A stretch of DNA of 57,132 bases from [Mycobacterium] manitobense (GTDB taxonomy: Bacteria > Actinomycetota > Actinomycetes > Mycobacteriales > Mycobacteriaceae), in assembly GCF_025821665.1 (NCBI RefSeq), contig NZ_JACKSJ010000257.1, forward strand, positions 1 through 57,132, given 5' to 3'. Each line of letters opens with the position of its first letter. Position 1 is the first letter of the stretch. Below are positions 22,997 through 31,645 of this stretch, piece by piece. The translations under genes were made by a program, and so were the position numbers. Under the pieces are notes generated by a model. It saw only the letters and a program-made list of their open reading frames with translations, had not been told where the DNA came from and made no database searches.

Positions 22997-24032
22997 CCGG
23001 TGCGACGGCGCTGACGTCGGTGTGCACCGGCGTCTTCTCTCCCTTGTCGTCGACGATGAGCAGGCCGACGGGCTCGCCGGCTTCGAACGCCGACGGCTCC
23101 AGCGTCGCGGTGACACCCGGCCCCACGTCGAGGATCTGCAGCGCGGCACCCTGCAGCGTCGGGTAAAGGCTCAGCCCGCGGACCTCCGACACCGCCGGGA
23201 ACCTTCGGATCTCCGGGTCGGCGCAGTTCCACTCGACGTGGCTGAGTTCCGGCGTGATGCCCGTCCACCACAGGTACAGCACCCGGTCGCCCACCATGGG
23301 GTCGCGCGAACCCACATTGATCGTGCGCGGCGCCGCGTCCTCCAGCGAGACGATGGTCAGCGTCGCCGAACCGCAGCCGCCGCCCGACTCGCGGAACACC
23401 GCGTAGGCAAGGCTGTTGCCGTCCGGGCTGATCACCGCCCGCTCTATCGGCGTGTTCGCGTTCGTATCACCCAGCGGCTTCGGCGGTCGGCCGGCACGGA
23501 CCGAATACAAGATGTGCGGGCCGTTCGAGGGCGGCGGCTGCGCCTCGGCCCGTGCCACCACCGCGGTGTCCCCGCGCGACGCGACCAGCAGCGGCGGACC
23601 GGACGGGGCCACCGTTGCCGGCAGGTCGAGCGTCCGGCGCAGCGTTGGCACCGGGTTCGCCACGGCCAGGTCGAGTTGCATCAGCCGGTCCGGCTCCTCG
23701 ACCCACACGACGGTGCTGCCACCACCGTTGCCCACCCACGGGCCGACCGGCACCTCGATGGTCCGCGGATACGTGCTCTCCGTGTCGAGCACCGCAAGCC
23801 GGCCGTCGTTGCGGGCGAACACGAACCGGCCGTCCTCGGTGAGGATCGGCTCACCGGTGGCGGCGAAGTCGCCGGGCTCGGTCGCGAGTACCGTGCCCCC
23901 CTGCGCCAGCCCGATCTCGCCGGCGGCCCGGAAGGCAAGCATCGGCCCACTGATCTCCGGCTCGGCCTGCGGCGCCTGGCACGCCACCAACAGCGCCGTC
24001 GACGCCAGACCTGCGAGCAGAGTTCGCACCAT
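22989..24032 (-). CDS. Lipoprotein with WD40/TolB-like beta-propeller
   Basis: 347 residues from the ATG at 24032; an in-frame GTG at 24035 immediately precedes it. Signal TLLAGLASTALLVAC has a lipobox (LVAC). The mature part repeats short beta-propeller blades, for example EDGRFVFARNDGRLAVLD and ISPDGNSLAYAVF, as in LpqB/TolB-type proteins. It lies 12 bp after the GH130 gene and ends a minus-strand operon of glycan-active proteins, so it may bind or monitor the glycan at the envelope. That role is inferred only from context. Confidence 0.75.
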   Translation of the reverse strand: MVRTLLAGLASTALLVACQAPQAEPEISGPMLAFRAAGEIGLAQGGTVLATEPGDFAATGEPILTEDGRFVFARNDGRLAVLDTESTYPRTIEVPVGPWVGNGGGSTVVWVEEPDRLMQLDLAVANPVPTLRRTLDLPATVAPSGPPLLVASRGDTAVVARAEAQPPPSNGPHILYSVRAGRPPKPLGDTNANTPIERAVISPDGNSLAYAVFRESGGGCGSATLTIVSLEDAAPRTINVGSRDPMVGDRVLYLWWTGITPELSHVEWNCADPEIRRFPAVSEVRGLSLYPTLQGAALQILDVGPGVTATLEPSAFEAGEPVGLLIVDDKGEKTPVHTDVSAVAPVS

Positions 24033-24044
24033 CACGGGAGTCGA

Positions 24045-25541
24045 TTATCCGGGCGTCGGCGCAGACTCTCGCAGGGCGTCCAGGAGTGCGGGAAGCGGGA
24101 CGGCGGCGAATCCGATGGCCGAGTCCCCGATCCCGTAGGGGATGACCAGCGTCTCGCCGTGCACGAGCGCGCCGCACGAGTAGACGACGTTGGGCACGTA
24201 GCCGTCCTGCTCGTCGGCGCTCGGGCTCAGCAACGGATGGCGGAGCCGACCGATGACCCGGGTCGGGTCGTCCAGATCGAGCAACAGCGCCCCGATACGG
24301 TACGTGCGCATCGGACCGACGCCGTGGGTGAGCACCAGCCACCCGTCAGGGGTCTCGACCGGCGGGCCGCAATTGCCGAGTTGCAGCACCTCCCAGGCCT
24401 GCTCGGGCACCTGGCATGGTGACGCGTCGGTCCACACACACCGATGGTCGGAGAAGGCGATCGAGTTGGTCTCCCGGTCCGACCGCGACATCGCCGCGTA
24501 GCGGCCGGCGATGCGCCGGGGAAACAGGCCGAGGCCCTTGTTCGCTGCGGCGGCACCGACCATCGGCGTGGAGGTGAAAGTCTGGAAATCCGTTGTCGCG
24601 AGCAACTGTTGGCTGATCAACGTGCCGCTGTAGGCCGTGTAGGAGGCGTAGTAGGTGACGGAGCCGTCCTCGTCGACGAAGCGGAGGAACCGCGCGTCCT
24701 CCATACCGCCCGCCTCGGCGCCCATCGCCGGGACGAGCACCCGCTCGCTGAGAGGCACCTCGTCGGAGAATCGGATCCCGTACGTGCGTTCGGCGATGAC
24801 CTGGATGGCGTCGATCGTCTTGCGTGCATGCCCGCGTGTGCTCAGATGCGTGTTCAGCCGATCCAGACGCTCGCTCAGATCGGCACGGGTGAAGCTGTCG
24901 CCGAGCGCATCGAGGACGTAGTCGGCGGCCTCACCGGCCTCGTCGAGCCGGGTCAGCTCGCTGCGGAACACGGCGGACTCGAGCAGGGTGGCGTCGGTGA
25001 TGCCGACGGAAGCGTAGGCCGGCGGGGCGTCGAGCAGCACCCCGCCCGCGGCGTCGACAGTCCCGGTGCGGAACCCGATCGAGGACCGGTGCCCCTCGCC
25101 GATGCCGCGGACACTCATCACGAATCGCAGGCTGCCCGCGGGCACATCGGTCTGATCGGGGTGCGCGACCATGCTCGGGTTGCACAGCGCCGCCCCTTCG
25201 ATGGCGTACTCGCTGGTGAACGCCGCACCGACGAGCAGCACCCGCTCCGGGGTGAGTTCCACGTCGCGATCAAGGCGGTCAGCGAGTTCCCGGGCGTGCC
25301 GGCGGAATGTCCCGACCATGTCTCGGTGCCGTCCCTGGAAGCGGGTCAGCACATCGTCGAGGGTCGACCGGACCTCGTCCTCGTCCAGCGCGAGGATCCG
25401 GCGCAGCACCACTCCCGCTCGGGACTCCTGATGTTCGAACCCCTCCTGGCCCGGCACGAACAACTGGGTGATCACCCGTGACCTGTCCGGCGTGAGTCGT
25501 ACCGGACTCCGAGTGGCGAGCGGACTCGCCACCGAGGTCAT
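24045..25541 (-). CDS. GH130-family mannoside phosphorylase/hydrolase-like protein
   Basis: 498 residues. The ATG at 25541 overlaps the preceding stop by four bases. GH130 five-blade propeller features are present: NPSMVAHPD, GGMEDARFLRF, SYTAYSGTLISQQLLATTDF, HGVGPMRTYRIGALLLDLDDP and PNVVYSCGALVHG. GH130 enzymes phosphorolyse or hydrolyse beta-mannosides, often beta-1,2- or beta-1,4-linked. There is no signal peptide, so it acts in the cytosol. The long N-terminal extension (about 150 residues before the propeller) is known in one GH130 branch. Coupling to a GT4 enzyme points to turnover or synthesis of a mannose-containing glycan. Confidence 0.88.
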   Translation of the reverse strand: MTSVASPLATRSPVRLTPDRSRVITQLFVPGQEGFEHQESRAGVVLRRILALDEDEVRSTLDDVLTRFQGRHRDMVGTFRRHARELADRLDRDVELTPERVLLVGAAFTSEYAIEGAALCNPSMVAHPDQTDVPAGSLRFVMSVRGIGEGHRSSIGFRTGTVDAAGGVLLDAPPAYASVGITDATLLESAVFRSELTRLDEAGEAADYVLDALGDSFTRADLSERLDRLNTHLSTRGHARKTIDAIQVIAERTYGIRFSDEVPLSERVLVPAMGAEAGGMEDARFLRFVDEDGSVTYYASYTAYSGTLISQQLLATTDFQTFTSTPMVGAAAANKGLGLFPRRIAGRYAAMSRSDRETNSIAFSDHRCVWTDASPCQVPEQAWEVLQLGNCGPPVETPDGWLVLTHGVGPMRTYRIGALLLDLDDPTRVIGRLRHPLLSPSADEQDGYVPNVVYSCGALVHGETLVIPYGIGDSAIGFAAVPLPALLDALRESAPTPG

Positions 25542-26560
25542 TGGGGCACGGTCGCGAGCCGGCGAGCGTGTTGGAACGTCGAGAGCACCGCCAGTGTCGA
25601 CTCGGCGCCTCTGTTGAGGTTCACCCCGTCGGCGTGCAGACCGTCATAACCGCCACCGGTCGCGGGGTCCCACATCACCTGCGCCGAGTCGTTGTCGCCC
25701 TCGAACCAGGCCGCCGCGCGGCGGACGCCGTCGGGCCACGCCGCGTCGGGGTCGACGGTAGCGGCGCGCGCGCACGCGTCGGCGAGTGTCGAGACCTCGA
25801 TGGGCTGCTGGTCGAACCCGGGCCGCGCATCGCTGTTGTCCCGGCCGCCCACCGGTGTGGGTGAGAAGTGACCGTCCACCGTCTCGTAATCGACCAGCCA
25901 GGCAAGCAGATCGAGTCCGCGTCGGCGAAGCCCGGAGTCGTCGAGCGCGTCGCCCGTCGCGATCATCGCCTCGGCGAGAACGGCATTGGCGTAGGCCAGT
26001 CGAGCCTCCGGCCACGGCCAGGCCGGATCACCGCTCGGTGCGGGAAGGGATTCCCGATAGTCGGTCAGCAATCTGCGGGCCGCTGCGTGATCGGGTTGGA
26101 CACTGAGCAGTTCGGCCGCACCCAGGGCCGCGAAGGCCATCGCTCGAGGTGATGTCGACCGCGCCTGAACGGCACGCTCGAACTGCATGAGGGCGGACTG
26201 CTTCGCCCATGCGACCGGACTGTGCGCCGCCGCCGTTCCCGTGGCCCAGACGCATCGGCCCCATGGGTCGTCGAGACCTGGCTCGTCGGTCCAGCGGCCG
26301 CTGCTGTCCATCCGGTTGCGGCAGGGGCCGGTCAGCGTCTGCGCCTCGCCGAGGAAGCGCAGCGCGAGCCCGGCCAGACCGTTGAGCGTGCGGTCCACCT
26401 CGGGTTGCCGGACGATCACTACGATCACCCGCGCCATGTCATCGGTGCAGTAGCCGTGTTCGGGCCGCGGAGCATCCAGGCAGGCGTGCTCGAAAGTGCC
26501 GCGACTGTCCGTCATCCGGCGCAGATGGTCGAACAGCGGGACGGGTGTCTCGGTGTTCAT
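25538..26560 (-). CDS. Six-hairpin (alpha/alpha)6-barrel glycosidase-like protein
   Basis: 340 residues. The ATG overlaps the preceding GT4 stop by four bases (ATGA). The sequence is almost wholly helical with repeated hairpins: EHGYCTDDMARVIVV, RCVWATGTAAAH, ARLAYANAVLAEAMIATGD, YDGLHADGVNLNRGAESTLA. It resembles the six-hairpin proteins often annotated as glycosyltransferase-associated, which accompany GT4 and GH130 genes in bacteria. The catalytic acids are not identifiable with certainty. Cytosolic; probably works with the GH130 protein on the same glycan. Confidence 0.75.
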   Translation of the reverse strand: MNTETPVPLFDHLRRMTDSRGTFEHACLDAPRPEHGYCTDDMARVIVVIVRQPEVDRTLNGLAGLALRFLGEAQTLTGPCRNRMDSSGRWTDEPGLDDPWGRCVWATGTAAAHSPVAWAKQSALMQFERAVQARSTSPRAMAFAALGAAELLSVQPDHAAARRLLTDYRESLPAPSGDPAWPWPEARLAYANAVLAEAMIATGDALDDSGLRRRGLDLLAWLVDYETVDGHFSPTPVGGRDNSDARPGFDQQPIEVSTLADACARAATVDPDAAWPDGVRRAAAWFEGDNDSAQVMWDPATGGGYDGLHADGVNLNRGAESTLAVLSTFQHARRLATVPQ

Positions 26561-27732
26561 GCAGCGGCCATCCGTTCATGGAGAAGTCGTTGAGCCAGTG
26601 TGAGATACGCATCCGCCACGATGGACCACGACATCGTCGGCGCCAGCCTGCGCGCCTCAGCGGCCATCGACCCAGCGAGCCTCGGTTCGGTCAGCACCCG
26701 CCGCAGGGCTGATGTCAGTGCGTCGGGGTCACCGTGGTCGACGATGATGCCCGCCCCGGTACCCAGGAGTTCGACGGCGTGCGGGAATGCGGTGGCCACG
26801 ACCGGACGGCCGTGCGCGATGGCGTCGACCAGAACCCCGGAGGTGACCTGATCGGTGGAGTCGTAGGGCAGCACCACGGCGGCCGCCGACTGCACCAGCG
26901 TGGTCAGCGATGCCGCGTTCCGGTAGTCGTCGTCGAATGACACCGAACCCGCCAGACCGTGTCGCCTGGCCTGCTCGCGCCGTGCATCGCGGTAGGCCTC
27001 GCCGTCGTTCGCCAGTACCTTGGGGTGGGTTCCACCGGCAACCAGATACCGCGGTTGACCTGTGAGGTCGTGCAGTGACCGCATGGCCTCGATCACCCGC
27101 TCGATGCCCTTGCCGGGACCGATCAGACCCCAGGTGAGCAGCGTCGGTCTGCCGGAACGCTTGGTCGACACCTGCTGCGGGATCCGCGCGCCATGCGGGA
27201 TCGTGATGACCTTGCGACTGTCGACGTCGAATCCCTGACACAGACGGACCTTGGCGGCATCCGACATCACGACCACCCGATCGGCCAGTGTCGCGAGCCG
27301 TTCCAGGACCCAACGTTGATGCGCCGTAGGTCTTTTGAGGACCGTGTGCGTCACCACGATGGACGGGATGTCGAGTTCACCGACGATGTCGACGACTTCG
27401 TCGCCGTCGGCACCGCCGTAGAGGCCGTACTCGTGCTGGATGACTGCCACGTCGCTCTGGTTCAGCAGTCCGGCCCCGGCGCGCACCGAGGACGCCGAGC
27501 CGTTGACGACCTCGCCGATGACTCTCGGACTCGAGGTGGACGGGTCGCCGGCGACCCGCACGATGTTGATGTCCGAGCCGTGCTCACTCAGGCCGTCGGC
27601 AAGCGCCGCGGTGAAGGTGGCCAGGCCACATCTGGTCGGTGGGTAAGTACTGAGGATTCCGACACTGGGACGCGGGAACGACTGCGCTGCATTGTCGAAA
27701 GTCGAGGTGCGAAAAACGGACGAAACGGTCAA
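26557..27732 (-). CDS. GT4-family glycosyltransferase (first gene of glycan operon)
   Basis: About 391 residues if it starts at the TTG at 27732. No ATG or GTG at a good position is seen, and the longer open frame to 28215 is antisense to gpsA, so the start is uncertain. GT4 landmarks are GILSTYPPTRCGLATFTAAL, VIQHEYGLYGG, LLTWGLIGPGKGIERVIEAM and VTSGVLVDAIAHGRPVVATA in the donor-binding region. This type (CGLATFT start) is found with six-hairpin and GH130 partners. Probably cytosolic, using a nucleotide sugar such as GDP-mannose; the donor is not proven. Confidence 0.82.
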   Translation of the reverse strand: MTVSSVFRTSTFDNAAQSFPRPSVGILSTYPPTRCGLATFTAALADGLSEHGSDINIVRVAGDPSTSSPRVIGEVVNGSASSVRAGAGLLNQSDVAVIQHEYGLYGGADGDEVVDIVGELDIPSIVVTHTVLKRPTAHQRWVLERLATLADRVVVMSDAAKVRLCQGFDVDSRKVITIPHGARIPQQVSTKRSGRPTLLTWGLIGPGKGIERVIEAMRSLHDLTGQPRYLVAGGTHPKVLANDGEAYRDARREQARRHGLAGSVSFDDDYRNAASLTTLVQSAAAVVLPYDSTDQVTSGVLVDAIAHGRPVVATAFPHAVELLGTGAGIIVDHGDPDALTSALRRVLTEPRLAGSMAAEARRLAPTMSWSIVADAYLTLAQRLLHERMAAA

Positions 27733-27939
27733 GGTGATCCCGGCTTTGCGGTTGCCACCGGCGTGTCCGGCGTGAGCGATTGCTCGGGTGATCGGCGGTG
27801 AGACGGCCGACCCTTCCCGGACTGGCTGGTTACCCAACTCATTCGACCGTACACCCAATGCCGCCGCTGCGGTGCATGCGGCGGTCCCGACGGGGACGGT
27901 TTCAACCGTGAATTGCCCTCCGATCAGAGACGTCCGCCC

Positions 27940-27945
27940 TACCCT
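27940..27945 (+). promoter_or_regulatory. -10 element of a leaderless promoter for gpsA
   Basis: TACCCT lies at -12 to -7 from the ATG at 27952. The 219-bp divergent region to the GT4 gene contains no other recognised site. Confidence 0.5.
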
Positions 27946-27951
27946 GATCGG

Positions 27952-28977
27952 ATGGCACCGGCTCAGCGCGAACCCAATGTCGTCGTCCTCGGCGGAGGCT
28001 CCTGGGGCACCACCGTCGCTTCCATCTGCGCCAGGCGCGGACCGACACTGCAGTGGGTGCGCTCGGAGGAGACGGCCAAGGACATCAACGCGAACCACCG
28101 CAACACCAAGTATCTCGGCGACGAGGTCGCCCTGACCGAATCGCTGCGCGCCACCACCGACTTCGCCGAGGCCGCCAACCAGGCCGACGTCGTCGTGATG
28201 GGCGTGCCGTCGCACGGATTCCGCGGCGTGCTCGAGGAACTGGCCGGCGAGCTGCGGCCGTGGGTCCCGGTGGTGTCACTGGTCAAGGGACTCGAGCAGG
28301 GCACCAACATGCGGATGAGCCAGATCGTCGGCGAGGTGCTGCCCGGCCACCCCGCCGGAATCCTGGCCGGGCCGAACATCGCCCGTGAGGTCGCCGACGG
28401 CTACGCCGCCGCCGCGGTGCTCGCCATGCCCGACCAGCACCTGGCGGCACGGCTCGCGGAATTGTTCCGTACCAAGCGATTCCGCACGTACACCACCGAC
28501 GACGTGGTGGGTGTGGAGATGGCGGGTGCGCTGAAGAACGTCTATGCGATCGCCGTGGGCATGGGCTACTCGCTGGGCATCGGCGAGAACACCCGCGCGA
28601 TGGTGATCGCCCGCGCGGTGCGAGAGATGTCGAAGATGGGCGAGGCGCTCGGCGGGCACCGCGACACCTTCGCGGGACTGGCAGGCATGGGCGACCTCAT
28701 CGTCACCTGCACCAGCCAACGGAGCCGCAACCGCCACGTCGGCGAACAGCTCGGCTCAGGCAAGTCGATCGACGAGATCATCGCGTCGATGAACCAGGTC
28801 GCCGAGGGCGTCAAGGCCTCGAAGGTGATCATGGAGTTCGCCGACGAGTACGGCCTGAACATGCCGATCGCCCGCGAGGTGGACGGCGTGATCAATCACG
28901 GCTCATCCGTCGAGCAGGCCTATCGCGGGCTGGCCGCGGAGAAGCCCGGCCACGAGGTGCACGGCCAGGGCTTCTGA
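27952..28977 (+). CDS. gpsA: NAD(P)-dependent glycerol-3-phosphate dehydrogenase
   Basis: 341 residues. It reduces dihydroxyacetone phosphate to sn-glycerol 3-phosphate for phospholipid synthesis. The nucleotide-binding GGGSWGTT is at the N-terminus. Substrate and catalytic motifs include VSLVKGLE, AGPNIAREVADG, VEMAGALKNVYAIA with the catalytic lysine, and AGMGDLIVTCTS. The start is supported by the TACCCT box at leaderless spacing. In M. tuberculosis gpsA (Rv0564c) also stands opposite in strand to htpX, as here. It ends 2 bp before the stop of the convergent secreted-protein gene. Confidence 0.96.
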   Translation: MAPAQREPNVVVLGGGSWGTTVASICARRGPTLQWVRSEETAKDINANHRNTKYLGDEVALTESLRATTDFAEAANQADVVVMGVPSHGFRGVLEELAGELRPWVPVVSLVKGLEQGTNMRMSQIVGEVLPGHPAGILAGPNIAREVADGYAAAAVLAMPDQHLAARLAELFRTKRFRTYTTDDVVGVEMAGALKNVYAIAVGMGYSLGIGENTRAMVIARAVREMSKMGEALGGHRDTFAGLAGMGDLIVTCTSQRSRNRHVGEQLGSGKSIDEIIASMNQVAEGVKASKVIMEFADEYGLNMPIAREVDGVINHGSSVEQAYRGLAAEKPGHEVHGQGF

Positions 28978-28979
28978 CG

Positions 28980-29513
28980 TCAGTTGAAGTACGGGCTGGT
29001 GCCCTCGGGGCGGTCGACCAGCGGGTTGCCGCCGACGACCCAACTGGCCGTGGGGCTGATGACGAAGCCGTTCTGGGTCCGGGTGTCGACGCACGACGTG
29101 ATGGTGCCGTCGGTGCCGCAGCTGACCGTCTGGAAGCTGAGCCGGGTGTTCGGGGGCAGCGGCTTGGGTGCTTCAGTCGCCACATACAGCGGCGCCGAGG
29201 TGCTCGAGAACCCCGGCGCCCCGGGGCCGCCGCTCACCAGGTTCGCGCCGCCGGGCGCACCAGGCAGTGCGCCGCTGCAGCCGTAGCCGCCGTTGCGCTG
29301 CAACACACAGGTGATGCCCTCAGGCGTGGCGAAGGCGTACCAGCTGCCGTCCGTCACGGCGTAGTCCGGCAGCTTGGCCGGGGCCCAGGCGTTGACGTTG
29401 GGCAACGGGGGTGGCGGCGGCGGCGCAGGTGGTTGGGCTGCCGCGGTCCCCGGCATTCCGACGAAGACCGCCCCCACGGCACTGGCCGCGCCGATCAGCA
29501 TTCTGCTCAGCAC
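28980..29513 (-). CDS. Secreted Pro-rich protein of unknown function
   Basis: 177 residues from a GTG at 29513; an ATG at 29501 is also possible. A Sec signal peptide (LIGAASAVGAVFVGMPGTAAA) is followed by a Pro-rich spacer (PPAPPPPPPLP). The globular part has two Cys pairs (TCVLQRNGGYGC and SCGTDGTITSC) and W/Y-rich motifs. This arrangement is common among mycobacterial exported proteins of unknown role. It is convergent with gpsA (2-bp gap) and downstream of htpX, separated by a hairpin. Confidence 0.78.
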   Translation of the reverse strand: MLSRMLIGAASAVGAVFVGMPGTAAAQPPAPPPPPPLPNVNAWAPAKLPDYAVTDGSWYAFATPEGITCVLQRNGGYGCSGALPGAPGGANLVSGGPGAPGFSSTSAPLYVATEAPKPLPPNTRLSFQTVSCGTDGTITSCVDTRTQNGFVISPTASWVVGGNPLVDRPEGTSPYFN

Positions 29514-29580
29514 GCGATCACCCTAACGTGGTTGCGCAGCCGGCGGGTACCGATGGCCGTCAGTACCGGCCCGGGATGCC

Positions 29581-29635
29581 GAGTTCTACAGGAGGGTCGC
29601 AAATGCGCCGCGGTCACAGCCCTCGCGTAGAACTC
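29581..29635 (-). terminator. Large two-step hairpin downstream of htpX
   Basis: Outer stem GAGTTCTAC / GTAGAACTC (9 bp), then a 2x2 internal loop and inner stem GAGGG / CCCTC. It lies between two copies of a 37-base repeat derived from the htpX 3' end. It probably terminates htpX transcription. Confidence 0.5.
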
Positions 29636-29662
29636 GCGTGAGCCGGCGGGCACCGATGGCCG

Positions 29663-30538
29663 TCAGTACCGGCCGGGGCCGCGGCCTGCCATGTCCTCGA
29701 GCCGGCGGATCCGCTCCTCGATCGGCGGGTGCGTCGAGAACAGCTTGCCCATCTTCTCCCCTGCCCGGAACGGGCTGGCGATCATCAGGTGCGCCTGGTC
29801 GGCCAGTTGCGGCTGGGGCGGCAGCGGGGCCGCCTCGACCCCGCCGGCGATCTTGCGCAGCGCCGACGCCAGCGCCAGCGGATCACCGGTCAGCTCGGCG
29901 CCCGACTGGTCGGCCTGGTACTCCCGCGACCGGGACACCGCCAGCCGCACCACCGTCGCGGCGATCGGCCCCAGTAACGAGACCAGAAGCAGCGCAAAGG
30001 GATTGGCACCGTCGCGGTTGCCGCCGAACATCGACGCGAACATCGCGATGTTGGCCAGCGCGGTGATCACCGACGCCATCGCGCCGGCCACACACGAGAT
30101 CAGGATGTCGCGGTTGTAGACGTGCGACAGCTCGTGGCCGAGGACCGCGCGCAGCTCCCGCTCGCTGAGGATGTGCAGGATCCCGGTGGTGCAGCAGACC
30201 GCGGCGTTGCGCGGGTTGCGCCCGGTCGCGAACGCGTTCGGGTTGGCGGTGTCGGAGATGTAGAGCCGCGGCATCGGCTGACGGGCCGCGGTCGCGAGCT
30301 CGCGCACGATGCGGTACATCGCCGGCGCCTGCATCTCGTTGACCGGCTGGGCGTGCATGGCCTTCAGTGCCAGCTTGTCGCTGTTGAAGTAGACGTAGAC
30401 GTTCATGCCGACGGCGAACAGCACCGCCAGGAACATGATCGACCGGCCGAACAGCGCACCGACGAACACGATCAGCGCGGACATGCACACCAGCAACAGG
30501 AACGTCTTGAACCTGTTGGCGTGTGGGTTCCAGCTCAT
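29663..30538 (-). CDS. htpX: HtpX-like membrane zinc metalloprotease
   Basis: 291 residues. The ATG at 30538 follows GAGGAAG. Two N-terminal membrane segments (FLLLVCMSALIVFVGALF and IMFLAVLFAVGMNVYVYF) precede the M48 catalytic motif HELSH at 135-139 with third ligand Glu206 (SREYQAD). Two further hydrophobic segments lie between. It degrades misfolded membrane proteins at the cytoplasmic membrane. The order htpX-grcC1-menJ agrees with Rv0563-Rv0561c. The 3' end is partly duplicated about 100 bp downstream. Confidence 0.95.
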   Translation of the reverse strand: MSWNPHANRFKTFLLLVCMSALIVFVGALFGRSIMFLAVLFAVGMNVYVYFNSDKLALKAMHAQPVNEMQAPAMYRIVRELATAARQPMPRLYISDTANPNAFATGRNPRNAAVCCTTGILHILSERELRAVLGHELSHVYNRDILISCVAGAMASVITALANIAMFASMFGGNRDGANPFALLLVSLLGPIAATVVRLAVSRSREYQADQSGAELTGDPLALASALRKIAGGVEAAPLPPQPQLADQAHLMIASPFRAGEKMGKLFSTHPPIEERIRRLEDMAGRGPGRY

Positions 30539-30616
30539 CGCGGACTTCCTCCTGTCGCAGATCTGAGAGGTCTTCGCCGGTTGAACGCTCCGGACCGCCG
30601 TCCGGGTTCCGTGATC

Positions 30617-31624
30617 TCAGCCGTGCCGGTTCACGGTGTAGTCGACCAGCGACGCCATCGCATACCGGCCGGGCCCGTCGGGCAGCTGATCGAGCTCGTC
30701 GCGGGCCTGCGCGGCGTAGCGCGCCACCGTCTCCTTGGCCGCCGTCATCCCTGGTGAGCGACGCAGCAGCCGCAGCGCCTCGGCCAGGTCGTCGTCGTTG
30801 TCGATCGGGGCGGCGAGCAGTTCCCGCAGCCGGTCGGCGTCGGCGCCGGTTTCCCTCAGGGCGTAGAGCACCGGCAGCGTGTGCACGCCTTCCCGCAGGT
30901 CGGTGCCCGGCACCTTGCCCGACTCGTCGGGGTCGCTGTCGATGTCGATGATGTCGTCGGAGATCTGGAACGCCGTGCCGACGATGCCGCCGAGCCGGCT
31001 GAGCCGCTCGATCTGCTCGTCGTCGGCGCCGGAGAACGTCGCACCGAACCGGCCGGAGGCGGCGATCAGGCAGGCCGTCTTCTCGTACACGACCTTGAGG
31101 TAGTGATCGATCTCGTCGACGCCCTCGGCGGCGCCCCGCGTCTCCCGCATCTGGCCGGTGACCAGCTGGGCGAAGGTGTCCGCGATCACCCGCACGGCGT
31201 CCGGGCCGAGCCGCGAGACCAGCCGTGACGCCGTCGCGAACAGGTAGTCGCCCGCCAGGATCGCGATGTTGTTGCCCCACCGGGCGTTGGCCGACGGCGC
31301 GCCGCGGCGCATCTGCGCCTCGTCCATCACGTCGTCGTGGTACAGCGTCGCCAGGTGCACCAGCTCGATGACGGCGCCGGCCACCGAGACCTGCCAGCCG
31401 TCGGGTTCGGGCCCCAGCTGCGCCGAGAGCACGGTGAACAGCGGACGGAACCGCTTGCCGCCGGCCTGGAAGAGATGCTGCACGGCCTCGGCCATCAACT
31501 CGTCGGCTCTGCCCAGCTCAGAGGACATCAGCTCCTCGATGCGGGCCACGCCGTCGCGGACGTCGGACGCGAACGTCGCATCGCCGAAATCCACGCCTGC
31601 CACCACGGTCGCCGGTGTCCTCAC
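30617..31624 (-). CDS. grcC1: Polyprenyl diphosphate synthase (GrcC1-like)
   Basis: 335 residues from the GTG at 31624, which follows a TATGTT -10 element at leaderless spacing. The start gives VRTPATVVAGVDFGD, as I recall for the M. tuberculosis protein. It is a trans-isoprenyl diphosphate synthase with first Asp-rich motif DDVMDEAQMRRG and second DDIIDID, plus GGKRFRPL. It supplies the long-chain prenyl tail, probably for menaquinone, given menJ, menG, menD and menC nearby. The open frame beyond 31624 is antisense to menJ. Confidence 0.93.
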   Translation of the reverse strand: MRTPATVVAGVDFGDATFASDVRDGVARIEELMSSELGRADELMAEAVQHLFQAGGKRFRPLFTVLSAQLGPEPDGWQVSVAGAVIELVHLATLYHDDVMDEAQMRRGAPSANARWGNNIAILAGDYLFATASRLVSRLGPDAVRVIADTFAQLVTGQMRETRGAAEGVDEIDHYLKVVYEKTACLIAASGRFGATFSGADDEQIERLSRLGGIVGTAFQISDDIIDIDSDPDESGKVPGTDLREGVHTLPVLYALRETGADADRLRELLAAPIDNDDDLAEALRLLRRSPGMTAAKETVARYAAQARDELDQLPDGPGRYAMASLVDYTVNRHG

Positions 31625-31630
31625 CTCTCC

Positions 31631-31636
31631 AACATA
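31631..31636 (-). promoter_or_regulatory. -10 element of the grcC1 leaderless promoter
   Basis: On the minus strand TATGTT lies at -12 to -7 from the grcC1 GTG (31624). It overlaps the menJ -10 element by four bases. Confidence 0.55.
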
Positions 31637-31638
31637 CT
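31633..31638 (+). promoter_or_regulatory. -10 element of the menJ leaderless promoter
   Basis: CATACT, one change from TATACT, lies at -13 to -8 from the menJ ATG at 31646. The divergent starts are only 21 bp apart. Confidence 0.5.
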
Positions 31639-31645
31639 GGGGACG

